Source: Nomia melanderi (taxonomy: Eukaryota > Arthropoda > Insecta > Hymenoptera > Halictidae). From it: DNA of 64,000 bases. Positions 36,653-48,031 of this stretch are shown piece after piece. Numbering within the stretch: the stretch's first letter is position 1; the number at the start of each line of letters is the position of its first letter. Location: NCBI RefSeq assembly GCF_051020985.1, contig NW_027475134.1, forward strand, positions 4,836,001 to 4,900,000. Direction: 5' to 3'. The position numbers and the translations under genes are program-made. A model generated the notes under the pieces. That model was given only the letters and a program-made list of their open reading frames with translations. It made no database searches and was not told the origin of the DNA.

Positions 36653-38306
36653 ATATATCTGGTGATATTTCGGGTGCTATTATAGATAGCGCAATAAACC
36701 AAAGTGAATTATCTGCAGTAGGCCCTGGCGCATGCATCTGTGCAGCGGGAACGACCTCGGACAACCAGGGGCCGAGAAAGCCACAGACTCATGGGGCTGG
36801 ACACTCAGGGTTAGGGAAAAATCCAATATATATCTGGCGATATCTCGGGTGCTATTACAGATAGTACAATAAATCAAAGTGCACTGTCTGTAGGAGGCCC
36901 TGGCGCATGAATCTGTGCAGCGGGAACGACCTCGGACCACCAGGGGCCGAGAAAACCACCGTCTCATGGGGACGGACACTCAGGGTCTGGCGAAAATCCA
37001 CTATATATCTGGTGATATCTCGGGTGCTATTAGAGATAGCGCAATAAACCAAAGTGAATTATCTGCAGGAGGCCCTGGCGCATGAATCTGGGCAGCGGGA
37101 ACGACCTCGGACCACCAGGGGCCGAGAAAACCACAGTCTAGTGGGGCCGGACACTCAGGGTCAGGGGAAAATCCAATATATATATCAGGTGATATCTCGG
37201 GTGCTATTAGATACAGCGCAATAAACCAAAGTGTATTATCTGCAAGAGGCCCTGGCGCATTCATCTGTGCAGCGGGAACGACCTCGGACCACCAGGGGCC
37301 GAGAAAACTAAAGTCTCATGGGGCCGGACACTCAGGGTCTGGGGAAAATCCATTATATATCTGGTGATATGTCGGGAGCTATTACAGATAGCGCAATAAA
37401 TCAAAGTTCATTGTCTGGAGGAGGCCCTGGCGCATGAATCTGTGCAGCGGGAACGACCTCGGTCCACCAGGGGCCGAGAAAACCACCGTCTCATGGGGCT
37501 GGACACTCAGGGTGAGGGTAATATCCAATATATATCTGGTGATATCTCGGGTGCTATTACAGATAGCGCAATAAATCAAAGTGCATTGTCTGTAGGAGGC
37601 CCTGGCGCATGAACCTGTGCAGCGGCAACGACCTCGGACCACCAGGGGCCGAGAAAACCACAGTCTCATGGGGCCGGACACTCTGGGTCAGGGGAAAATC
37701 CAATATATATCTGGTGATATCTCGGGTGCTATTACAGATAGCGCAATAAATCAAAGTGCATTGTCTGCAGGAGGCCCTTGCGAATGAATCTGTTCAGCGG
37801 GAACGACCTCGGATCACCAGGGGCCGAGAAAACCACCGACACATGGGGCCGGACACTCATGGTCGAGGAAAAATCCAATATATATCTGGTGATATCTCGG
37901 GTGCTATTAGAGATAGCGCTATAAATCAAAGTGAATGATCTGCAGGAGGCCCTGGCGCATGCATCTGTGCAGCGGGAACGACCTCGGACCACCAGGGGCC
38001 GAGAAAATCACCGTCTCATGGGGACGGGCACTCAGGGTCTGGGGAAAATCCAATATGTATCTGCTGATATCTCGGGTGCTATTAGAGATAGCGTAACAAA
38101 CCAAAGTGCATTGTCTGTAGGAGGCCCTGGCGCATGAATCTGTGCAGCGGGAACGACCTCTGACCACAAGAGGCCGAGAAAACCACCGTCTCATGGGGCC
38201 GGACACTCAGGGTCGAGGAAAAATCCAATATATATCTGGTGATATCTCGGGTGCTATTACAGATAGCGCGATAAATCAAAGTGCATTGTCTGTAGGAGGC
38301 ACTGGC

Positions 38307-39741
38307 GCATGAATCTGTGCAGCGGGAACGACCTCGGGCCACCAGGGGCCCAGAAAACCACAGTCTCATGTGGCCGGACACTCAGGGTCAGGGAAAAATC
38401 CATTATATATCTGGTGATATATCGGGTGCCATTAGAGATAGCTCGATAAATCAAAGTGCATTGTCTGCAGGAGGCCCTGACGCATGAATCTGTGCAGCGG
38501 GAACGACCTCGGACCACCAGGGGCTGAGAAAACGACCGTCTCATGGGGCCGGACACTCAGGGTCAGTGAAAAATCCAGTATATATCTGGTGATATCTCGG
38601 GTGCTATTACAGATAGCGCAATAAACCAAGGTGAATTATCTGCAGGAGGCCCTGGCGCATGAATCTGTGCAGCGGGAACGACCTCGGGCCACCAGGGGCT
38701 GAGAAAACGACCGTCTCATGGGGCCGGACACTCAGGGTCAGTGAAAAATCCAGTATATATCTGGTGATATCTCGGGTGCTATTATAGATAGCGCAATAAA
38801 CCAAAGTGAATTATCTGCAGGAGGCCCTGGCGCATGAATCTGTGCAGCGGGAACGTCCTCGGACCTCCAGGGGCCGAGACAACCACCGTCTCATGGGGCC
38901 GGGCACTCAGGGTCAGGGTAAAATCCAATATATATCTGGTGATATCTCGGGTGCTATTACAGATAGCGCAATAAATCAATGTGCATTGTCTGTAGGAGGC
39001 CCTGGCTCATGAATCTGTGCAGCGGGAACGACCTCGGACCACCAGGGTCCGAGAAAACCACAGTCTCATGGGGCCGGACACTCAGGTTCAGAGAAAAATC
39101 CATTATATATCTGGTGATATATCGGGTGCCATTAGAGATAGCTCGATAAATCAAAGTGCATTGTCTGCAGGAGGCCCTGACGCATGAATCTGTGCAGCGG
39201 GAACGACCTCGGACCACCAGGGGCCGAGAAAACCACAGTCTCATGGGGCCGAGAACTCAGGGTCAGGCAAAAATCCAATATATATCTGGTGATATCTCGG
39301 GTGCTATTACACATAGCGCATTAAACCAACGCGCATTGTCTGTAGGAGGCCATGGCGCATGAATCTGTGCAGCGGGAACGACCTCGGACCACCAGGGGCC
39401 GATAAAACCACCGTCTCATGGGGCCGGACACTCAGGGTCAGGGGAAAATCCAATATATATCTGGTGATATCTCGGGTGCTATTACAGATAGCGGAATAAA
39501 TCAAAGTGCATTGTCTGTAGGAGGCCCTGGCGCATGAATCTGTGCAGCGGGAACGACCTCGGACCACCAGGGGCCGAGAAAACCACAGTCTCATGGGGCC
39601 GGACACTCAGGGTCAGGGGAAAATCCAGTATATATCTGGTGATATCTCGGGTGCTATTAGAGATAGCGCAATAAGCCAAAGTGAATTATCTACAGGAGGC
39701 CCTGGCGCATGAATCTGTGCAGCGGGAACGTCCTCGGACTT
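38307..39741. repeat. Satellite segment carrying the GATATATCGGGTGCC class
   Basis: About 8 monomers. The monomer with CCATTATATATCTGG, GATATATCGGGTGCC and GATAGCTCGATAAATC occurs twice, four monomers apart (38401 and 39101), and returns in later blocks near 49604, 55029, 58879 and 62734. In this class dyad 1 is disrupted in both arms. Confidence 0.75.
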
Positions 39742-41737
39742 CCAGGGGCCGAGACAACCACCGTCTCAAGGGGCCGGACACTCAGGGTCAGGGTAAAATC
39801 CAATATGTATCTGGTGATATCTCGGGTGCTATTACAGATAGCGCAATAAATCAAAGTGCATTATCTGTAGGTGGCCCTGTCGCATGAATCTGTGCAGCGG
39901 GAACGACCTCGGACCACCAGGGGCCGAAAAAACCACAGTCTCATGGGGCCGGACTCTCACGGTCAGGGTAAAATCCAATATATATCTGGTGATATCTCGG
40001 GTGCTATTACAGATAGCGCAATAAATCAAAGTGCATTGTCTGTAGGAGGCCCTGGCGCATGAATCTGTGCAGTGGGAACGACCTCGGACCACCAGGGGCC
40101 GAGAAAACGACCGTCTCATGGGGCCGGACACTCAGGGTCAGGGGAAAATCCAATATAGATCTGGTGATATCTCGGGGGCTATTAGAGATAGCGCGATAAA
40201 TCAAGGTGAATTATCTGCAGGAGGCCCTGGCGCATGCATCTGTGGCAGCGGGAACGACCTCGGATCACCAGGGGCCGAGAAAACCACCGTCTCATGGGGC
40301 CGGGCACTCAGGGTCTGGGGAAAATCCAATATATATCTGGTGATATCTCGGGTGCTATTAGAGATAGCGTAATAAACCAAAGTGCATTGTCTGTAGGAGG
40401 CCCTGGCGCATGAATCTGTGCAGCGGGAACGACCTCGGACCACCAGGGTCCGAAAAAACCACAGTCTCATGGGGCCGGACTCTCACGGTCAGGGTAAAAT
40501 CCAATATATATCTGGTGATATCTCGGGTGCTATTAGAGATAGCGCAATAAATCAAAGTGCATTGTCTGTAGGAGGCCCTGGCGCATGAATCTGTGCAGCG
40601 GGAACGACCTCGGACCACCAGGGGCCGAGAAAACTACAGTCTCATGCGGCCGGTCACTCAGGGTCTGGGGAAAGTCCAATATATATCTGGTGATATCTCG
40701 GGTCCTATTACAGATAGCGAAATAAATCAAAGTGTATTGTCTGTAGGAGGCCCTGGCGCATGAATCTGTGCAGCGGGAACGACCTCGAACCACCAGGGGC
40801 CGAGGAAACCACAGTCTCATGGGGCCGGACACTCAGGGTCAGGGAAAAATCCAATATATATCTGGTGATATCTTGGGTGCTATTAGCGATAGCGTAATAA
40901 ACCAAAGTGAATTATCTGCAGGAGGCCCTGGCGCAAGAATCTGTGCAGCGGGAACGTCCTCGGACCTCCAGGGGCCGAGACAACCACCGTCTCAAGGGGC
41001 CGGACACTCAGGGTCAGGGTAAAATCCAATATGTATCTGGTGATATCTCGGGTGCTATTACAGATAGCGCAATAAATCAAAGTGCATTATCTGTATGTGG
41101 CCCTGTCGCATGAATCTGTGCAGCGGGAACGACTTCGGACCACCAGGGGCCGAAAAAACCACAGTCTCATGGGGCCGGACTCTCACGGTCAGGGTAAAAT
41201 CCAATATATATCTGGTGATATCTCGGGTGCTATTACAGATAGCGCAATAAATCAAAGTGCATTGTCTGTAGGAGGCCCTGGCGCATGAATCTGTGCAGTG
41301 GGAACGACCTCGGACCACCAGGGGCCGAGAAAAAGACCGTCTCATGGGGCCGGACACTCAGGGTCAGGGGAAAATCCAATATAGATCTGGTGATATCTCG
41401 GGTGCTATTAGAGATAGCGCGATAAATCAAGGTGAATTATCTGCAGGAGGCCCTGGCGCATGCATCTGTGGCAGCGGGAACGACCTCGGATCACCAGGGG
41501 CCGAGAAAACCACCGTCTCATGGGGCCGGGCACTCAGGGTCTGGGGAAAATCCAATATATATCTGGTGATATCTCGGGTGCTATTAGAGATAGCGTAATA
41601 AACCAAAGTGCATTGTCTGTAGGAGGCCCTGGCGCATGAATCTGTGCAGCGGGAACGACCTCGGACCACCAGGGTCCGAAAAAACCACAGTCTCATGGGG
41701 CCGGACTCTCACGGTCAGGGTAAAATCCAATATATAT
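39742..41737. repeat. Seven-monomer tandem duplication with +1 tag
   Basis: 39742-40511 matches 40968-41737 at offset 1,226. Both copies carry an inserted G in CTGTGGCAGCGG (40243, 41469). Differences include GACCTCGG versus GACTTCGG, AAAACGACC versus AAAAAGACC, and GGGGGCTATTAG versus GGGTGCTATTAG. The stretch 40095-40870 has a distant relative at 60222-60997, which shares the GGGGGCTATTAG form of the first copy. Confidence 0.8.
40239..40252. other. 1-bp insertion tag (CTGTGGCAGCGG)
   Basis: One extra G before CAGCGG. Found near 40243, 41469 and 60370, tying the 60-61 kb region to the 40-41 kb region. Confidence 0.88.
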
Positions 41738-44733
41738 GTGGTGATATCTCGGGTGCTATTACAGATAGCGCAATAAATCAAAGTGCATTGTCTGTAGGAG
41801 ACCCTGGCGCATGAACCTGTCCAGCGGGAACGACCTCGGACCACCAGGGGCCGAGAAAACCACCGTCTCATGGGGCCGGACACTCTGGGTCAGCGAAAAA
41901 TCCAATATATATCTGGTGATATCTCGGGTGCTATTACAGATAGCGCAATAAATCAAAGTGCATTGTCTGTAGGAGGCCCTGGCGCATGACTCTGTGCAGC
42001 GGGAACGACCTCGGACCACCAGGGGCCGAGAAAACTACAGTCTCATGCGGCCGGACACTCAGGGTCTGGGGAAAATCCAATATATATCTGGTGATATCTC
42101 GGGTCCTATTACAGATAGCGAAATAAATCAAAGTGCATTGTCTGTAGGAGGCCCTGGCGCATGAATCTGTGCAGCGGGAACGACCTCGGACCACCAGGGG
42201 CCGAGGAAACCACAGTCTCATGGGGCCGGACACTCAGGGTCAGGGAAAAATCCAATATATATCTGGTGATATCTTGGGTGCTATTAGATATAGCGCAATA
42301 AACCAAAGTGAATTATCTGCAGGAGGCCCTGGCGCATGAATCTGTGCAACGGGAACGACCTCGGACCACCAGGGGCCGAGACAACAACCGTCTTATGGGG
42401 CCGGACACTCAGGGTCAGGGAAAAATCCAATATATATCTGGTGATATCTCGGGTTATATTACAGATAGCACAATAAATCAAAGTGCATTGTCTGTAGGAG
42501 GCCCTGGCGCATGAATCTGTGCAGAGGGAACGATTTCGGACCACCAGGGGCCGAGACAACAACCGTCTCATGGGGCCGGACACTCAGGGTCAGGGAAAAA
42601 TCCAATATATATCTGGTGATATCTCGGGTTATATTACAGATAGCACAATAAATCAAAGTGCATTGTCTGTAGGAGGCCCTGGCGCATGAATCTGTGCAGA
42701 GGGAACGATTTCGGACCACCAGGGGCCGAGACAACAACCGTCTCATGGGGCCGGACACTCAGGGTCAGGGAAAAATCCAATATATATCTGGTGATATCTC
42801 GGGTTATATTACAGATAGCACAATAAATCAAAGTGCATTGTCTGTAGGAGGCCCTGGCGCATGAATCTGTGCAGAGGGAACGACCTCGGACCACCAGGGG
42901 CCGAGAAAACCACCGTCTCATGGCGCCGGACACTCAGGGTCAGGGGAAAATCCAATATATATCTGGTGATATCTCGGGTGCTATTACAGATAGCGCAATA
43001 AATCAAAGTGAATTATCTGCAGGAGGCCCTGGCGCATGAATCTGTGCAGCGGGAACGACCTCGGACCACCAGGGGCCGAGAAAACCACAGTCTCATGGAG
43101 CCGGACACTCAGGGTCAGGAGAAAATCCAATATATATCTGGTGATATCTCGGGTGCTATTACAGATAGCGCAATAAACCAAAGTGAATTATCTGCAGGAG
43201 GCCCTGGCGCATGAATCTGTGCAGCGGGAACGACCTCGGAACACCAGGGGCCGAGAAAACCACAGTCTCATGGGGCAGGACACTCAGGGTCAGTGAAAAA
43301 TCCAATATATATCTGCTGATATCTCGGGTGCTGTTACAGATAGCGCAATAAATCAAAGTGCATTGTCTGTAGGAGACCCTGGCGCATGAACCTGTGCAGC
43401 GGGAACGTTCTCGGACCTCCAGGGACCGAGAAAACCACAGTCGCATGGGGCCGGACACTCAAGGTCAGGGGAAAATCCAATATATATGTGGTGATATCTC
43501 GGGTGCTATTACAGATAGCGCAATAAAACAAAGTGCATTGTCTGTAGGAGACCCTGGCGCATGAACCTGTCCAGCGGGAACGACCTCGGACCACCAGGGG
43601 CCGAGAAAACCACCGTCTCATGGGGCCGGACACTCTGGGTCAGCGAAAAATCCAATATATATCTGGTGATATCTCGGGTGCTATTACAGATAGCGCAATA
43701 AATCAAAGTGCATTGTCTGTAGGAGGCCCTGGCGCATGACTCTGTGCAGCGGGAACGACCTCGGACCACCAGGGGCCGAGAAAACTACAGTCTCATGCGG
43801 CCGGACACTCAGGGTCTGGGGAAAATCCAATATATATCTGGTGATATCTCGGGTCCTATTACAGATAGCGAAATAAATCAAAGTGCATTGTCTGTAGGAG
43901 GCCCTGGCGCATGAATCTGTGCAGCGGGAACGACCTCGGACCACCAGGGGCCGAGGAAACCACAGTCTCATGGGGCCGGACACTCAGGGTCAGGGAAAAA
44001 TCCAATATATATCTGGTGATATCTTGGGTGCTATTAGATATAGCGCAATAAACCAAAGTGAATTATCTGCAGGAGGCCCTGGCGCATGTATCTGTGCAAC
44101 GGGAACGACCTCGGACCACCAGGGGCCGAGACAACAACCGTCTCATGGGGCCGGACACTCAGGGTCAGGGAAAAATCCAATATATATCTGGTGATATCTC
44201 GGGTTATATTACAGATAGCACAATAAATCAAAGTGCATTGTCTGTAGGAGGCCCTGGCGCATGAATCTGTGCAGAGGGAACGATTTCGGACCACCAGGGG
44301 CCGAGACAACAACCGTCTCATGGGGCCGGACACTCAGGGTCAGGGAAAAATCCAATATATATCTGGTGATATCTCGGGTTATATTACAGATAGCACAATA
44401 AATCAAAGTGCATTGTCTGTAGGAGGCCCTGGCGCATGAATCTGTGCAGAGGGAACGACCTCGGACCACCAGGGGCCGAGAAAACCACCGTCTCATGGCG
44501 CCGGACACTCAGGGTCAGGGGAAAATCCAATATATATCTGGTGATATCTCGGGTGCTATTACAGATAGCGCAATAAATCAAAGTGAATTATCTGCAGGAG
44601 GCCCTGGCGCATGAATCTGTGCAGCGGGAACGACCTCGGACCACCAGGGGCCGAGAAAACCACAGTCTCATGGAGCCGGACACTCAGGGTCAGGAGAAAA
44701 TCCAATATATATCTGGTGATATCTCGGGTGCTA
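41723..44733. repeat. Ten-monomer duplication with one extra monomer
   Basis: 41723 onward matches 43473 onward at offset 1,750. Within the first copy the TTATATTACAG/GATTTCGG monomer is present once more (42459-42633 and 42634-42808), so the offset falls to 1,575 from about 42634 to 43160. Tags: ATATGTGG, GCATGACTCTGTG, CATGCGGCC, GGGTCCTATTACAG and TCATGGCGCCGG. Private changes: CTTATGGGG (42393) and GCATGTATCTG (44086). Confidence 0.8.
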
Positions 44734-44958
44734 TTAGAGATAGCGCAATAAACCAAAGTGAATTATCTGCAGGAGGCGCTGGCGCATGAATCTGTGCAGC
44801 GGGAACGTCCTCGGACCTCCAGGGGCCGAGACAACCACAGTCTCATGGGGCCGGACACTCAGGGTCAGGGGAAAATCCAATATATATCTGGTGATATCTC
44901 GGGTGCTATTACAGATAGCGCAATAAATCAAAGTGCATTGTCTGCAGGAGGCCCTTGC
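44734..44958. repeat. Junction monomers before the 8-monomer block
   Basis: About 1.3 monomers carrying GGAGGCGCTGGCGC with GTCCTCGGACCTCC. The same monomer recurs near 51249, 52473, 56674, 57898, 59298 and 63149, so it is one of the most re-used units in the right half. Confidence 0.75.
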
Positions 44959-45474
44959 GAATGAATCTGTTCAGCGGGAACGACCTCGGATCACCAGGGG
45001 CCGAGAAAACCACCGACACATGGGGCCGGACACTCAGGGTCGAGGAAAAATCCAATATATATCTGGTGATATCTCGGGTGCTATTAGAGATAGCGCGATA
45101 AATCAAAGTGAATTATCTGCAGGAGGCCCTGGCGCATGCATCTGTGCAGCGGGAACGACCTCGGACCACCAGGGGCCGAGAAAATCACCGTCTCATGGGG
45201 ACGGGCACTCAGGGTCTGGGGAAAATCCAATATGTATCTGCTGATATCTCGGGTGCTATTAGAGATAGCGTAACAAACCAAAGTGCATTGTCTGTAGGAG
45301 GCCCTGGCGCATGAATCTGTGCAGCGGGAACGACCTCTGACCACAAGAGGCCGAGAAAACCACCGTCTCATGGGGCCGGACACTCTGGGTCGAGGAAAAA
45401 TCCAATATATATCTGGTGATATCTCGGGTGCTATTACAGATAGCGCGATAAATCAAAGTGCATTGTCTGTAGGA

Positions 45475-45560
45475 GGCACTGGCGAATGAGTCTGTGCAGC
45501 AGGAACGACCTCGAACCACCAGGGGCCGAGAAAACCACAGTCTCATGGAGCCGGACACTC
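45475..45560. repeat. Chimeric monomer: V-type left part, standard right part
   Basis: The left part (GGCACTGGCGAATGAG, GCAGCAGGAACG, CTCGAACCACC) is that of V monomers. After GGGGCCGAGAAAA the sequence is standard (CCACAGTCTCATGGAGCC). The switch lies within about 45520-45534, a stretch identical in both types. This is what an exchange or conversion between aligned monomers would leave. Confidence 0.8.
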
Positions 45561-46874
45561 AGGGTCAGGGGAAAATCCAATATATATCTGGTGATATCTC
45601 GGGTGCTATTACAGATAGCGCAATAAATCAAAGTGAATTATCTGCAGGAGGCCCTGGCGCATGAATCTGTGGAGCGGGAACGACCTCGGACCACCAGGGG
45701 CCGAGAAAACCACAGTCACATGGGGCCGGTCACTCAGGGTCAGGGGAAAATCCAATATATATCTGGTGATATCTCGGGTGCTATTAGATACAGCGCAATA
45801 AACCAAATTGAATTATCTGCAGGAGGCCCTGGCGCATGAATCTGGGCAGCGGGAACGACCTCGGACCACCAGGGACCGAGAAAACTAAAGTCTCATGGGG
45901 CCGGACACTCAGGGTCTGGGGAAAATCCATTATATATCTGGTGATATGTCGGGAGCTATTACAGATAGCGCAATAAATCAAAGTTCATTGTCTGGAGGAG
46001 GCCCTGGCGCATGAATCTGTGCAGCGGGAACGACCTCGGTCCACCAGGGGCCGAGAAAACCACCGTCTCATGGGGCTGGACACTCAGGGTGAGGGTAATA
46101 TCCAATATATATCTGGTGATATCTCGGGTGCTATTACAGATAGCGCAATAAATCAAAGTGCATTGTCTGTAGGAGGCCCTGGCGCATGAACCTGTGCAGC
46201 GGCAACGACCTCGGACCGCCAGGGGCCGAGAAAACCACAGTCTCATGGGGCCGGACACTCTGGGTCAGGGGAAAATCCAATATATATCTGGTGATATCTC
46301 GGGTGCTATTACAGATAGCGCAATAAATCAAAGTGCATTGTCTGCAGGAGGCCCTTGTGAATGAATCTGTTCAGCGGGAACGACCTCGGATCACCAGGGG
46401 CCGAGAAAACCACCGACACATGGGGCCGGACACTCAGGGTCGAGGAAAAATCCAATATATATCTGGTGATATCTCGGGTGCTATTAGAGATAGCGCGATA
46501 AATCAAAGTGAATTATCTGCAGGAGGCCCTGGCGCATGCATCTGTGCAGCGGGAACGACCTCGGACCACCAGGGGCCGAGAAAATCACCGTCTCATGGGG
46601 ACGGGCACTCAGGGTCTGGGGAAAATCCAATATGTATCTGCTGATATCTCGGGTGCTATTAGAGATAGCGTAACAAACCAAAGTGCATTGTCTGTAGGAG
46701 GCCCTGGCGCATGAATCTGTGCAGCGGGAACGACCTCTGACCACAAGAGGCCGAGAAAACCACCGTCTCATGGGGCCGGACACTCTGGGTCGAGGAAAAA
46801 TCCAATATATATCTGGTGATATCTCGGGTGCTATTACAGATAGCGCGATAAATCAAAGTGCATTGTCTGTAGGA

Positions 46875-46960
46875 GGCACTGGCGAATGAGTCTGTGCAGC
46901 AGGAACGACCTCGAACCACCAGGGGCCGAGAAAACCACAGTCTCATGGAGCCGGACACTC
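46875..46960. repeat. Chimeric monomer, duplicated copy
   Basis: Identical to the chimera at 45475, one 8-monomer unit (1,400 bp) later. The chimera therefore existed before that duplication. Confidence 0.8.
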
Positions 46961-47984
46961 AGGGTCAGGGGAAAATCCAATATATATCTGGTGATATCTC
47001 GGGTGCTATTACAGATAGCGCAATAAATCAAAGTGAATTATCTGCAGGAGGCCCTGGCGCATGAATCTGTGGAGCGGGAACGACCTCGGACCACCAGGGG
47101 CCGAGAAAACCACAGTCACATGGGGCCGGTCACTCAGGGTCAGGGGAAAATCCAATATATATCTGGTGATATCTCGGGTGCTATTAGATACAGCGCAATA
47201 AACCAAATTGAATTATCTGCAGGAGGCCCTGGCGCATGAATCTGGGCAGCGGGAACGACCTCGGACCACCAGGGACCGAGAAAACTAAAGTCTCATGGGG
47301 CCGGACACTCAGGGTCTGGGGAAAATCCATTATATATCTGGTGATATGTCGGGAGCTATTACAGATAGCGCAATAAATCAAAGTTCATTGTCTGGAGGAG
47401 GCCCTGGCGCATGAATCTGTGCAGCGGGAACGACCTCGGTCCACCAGGGGCCGAGAAAACCACCGTCTCATGGGGCTGGACACTCAGGGTGAGGGTAATA
47501 TCCAATATATATCTGGTGATATCTCGGGTGCTATTACAGATAGCGCAATAAATCAAAGTGCATTGTCTGTAGGAGGCCCTGGCGCATGAACCTGTGCAGC
47601 GGCAACGACCTCGGACCGCCAGGGGCCGAGAAAACCACAGTCTCATGGGGCCGGACACTCTGGGTCAGGGGAAAATCCAATATATATCTGGTGATATCTC
47701 GGGTGCTATTACAGATAGCGCAATAAATCAAAGTGCATTGTCTGCAGGAGGCCCTTGTGAATGAATCTGTTCAGCGGGAACGACCTCGGATCACCAGGGG
47801 CCGAGAAAACCACCGACACATGGGGCCGGACACTCAGGGTCGAGGAAAAATCCAATATATATCTGGTGATATCTCGGGTGCTATTACAGATAGCGCGATA
47901 AATCAAAGTGCATTGTCTGTAGGAGGCACTGGCGAATGAGTCTGTGCAGCAGGAACGACCTCGAACCACCAGGGGCCGAGAAAA

Positions 47985-48031
47985 TTACAGATATTCGGAA
48001 TCCGTCACCCAAGGTCATGTGAAAATCCAGC
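47985..48031. repeat. V-type divergent tract, copy 4
   Basis: Same sequence as at 36606. It lies in the first 31-monomer unit. Confidence 0.88.

Larger units (their letters stand above)
35304..38306. repeat. Ten-monomer (1,752-bp) tandem duplication
   Basis: 35304-36554 matches 37056-38306 at offset 1,752 = 10 x 175 + 2. The +2 comes from an extra TA in the AT-rich tail (near 35430 and 37180), followed in both by CAGGTGATATC. Other shared tags: CACAGTCTAGTGGGG, GAAAACTAAAGTC, GTCGGGAGCTATTACAG and GCCCTTGCGAATG. A V-type monomer (36606) follows the first copy only. Confidence 0.85.
44959..47885. repeat. Eight-monomer (1,400-bp) tandem duplication
   Basis: 44959-46485 matches 46359-47885 at offset exactly 1,400, and I found no difference inside the match. 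Each copy includes GCATGCATCTGTG, the ATATGTATCTGCTG monomer, GATAGCGTAACAAACC, ACCACAAGAGGCC and a chimeric V/standard monomer. The end of the second copy overlaps the start of the 31-monomer duplication, so duplications are nested. Confidence 0.88.
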
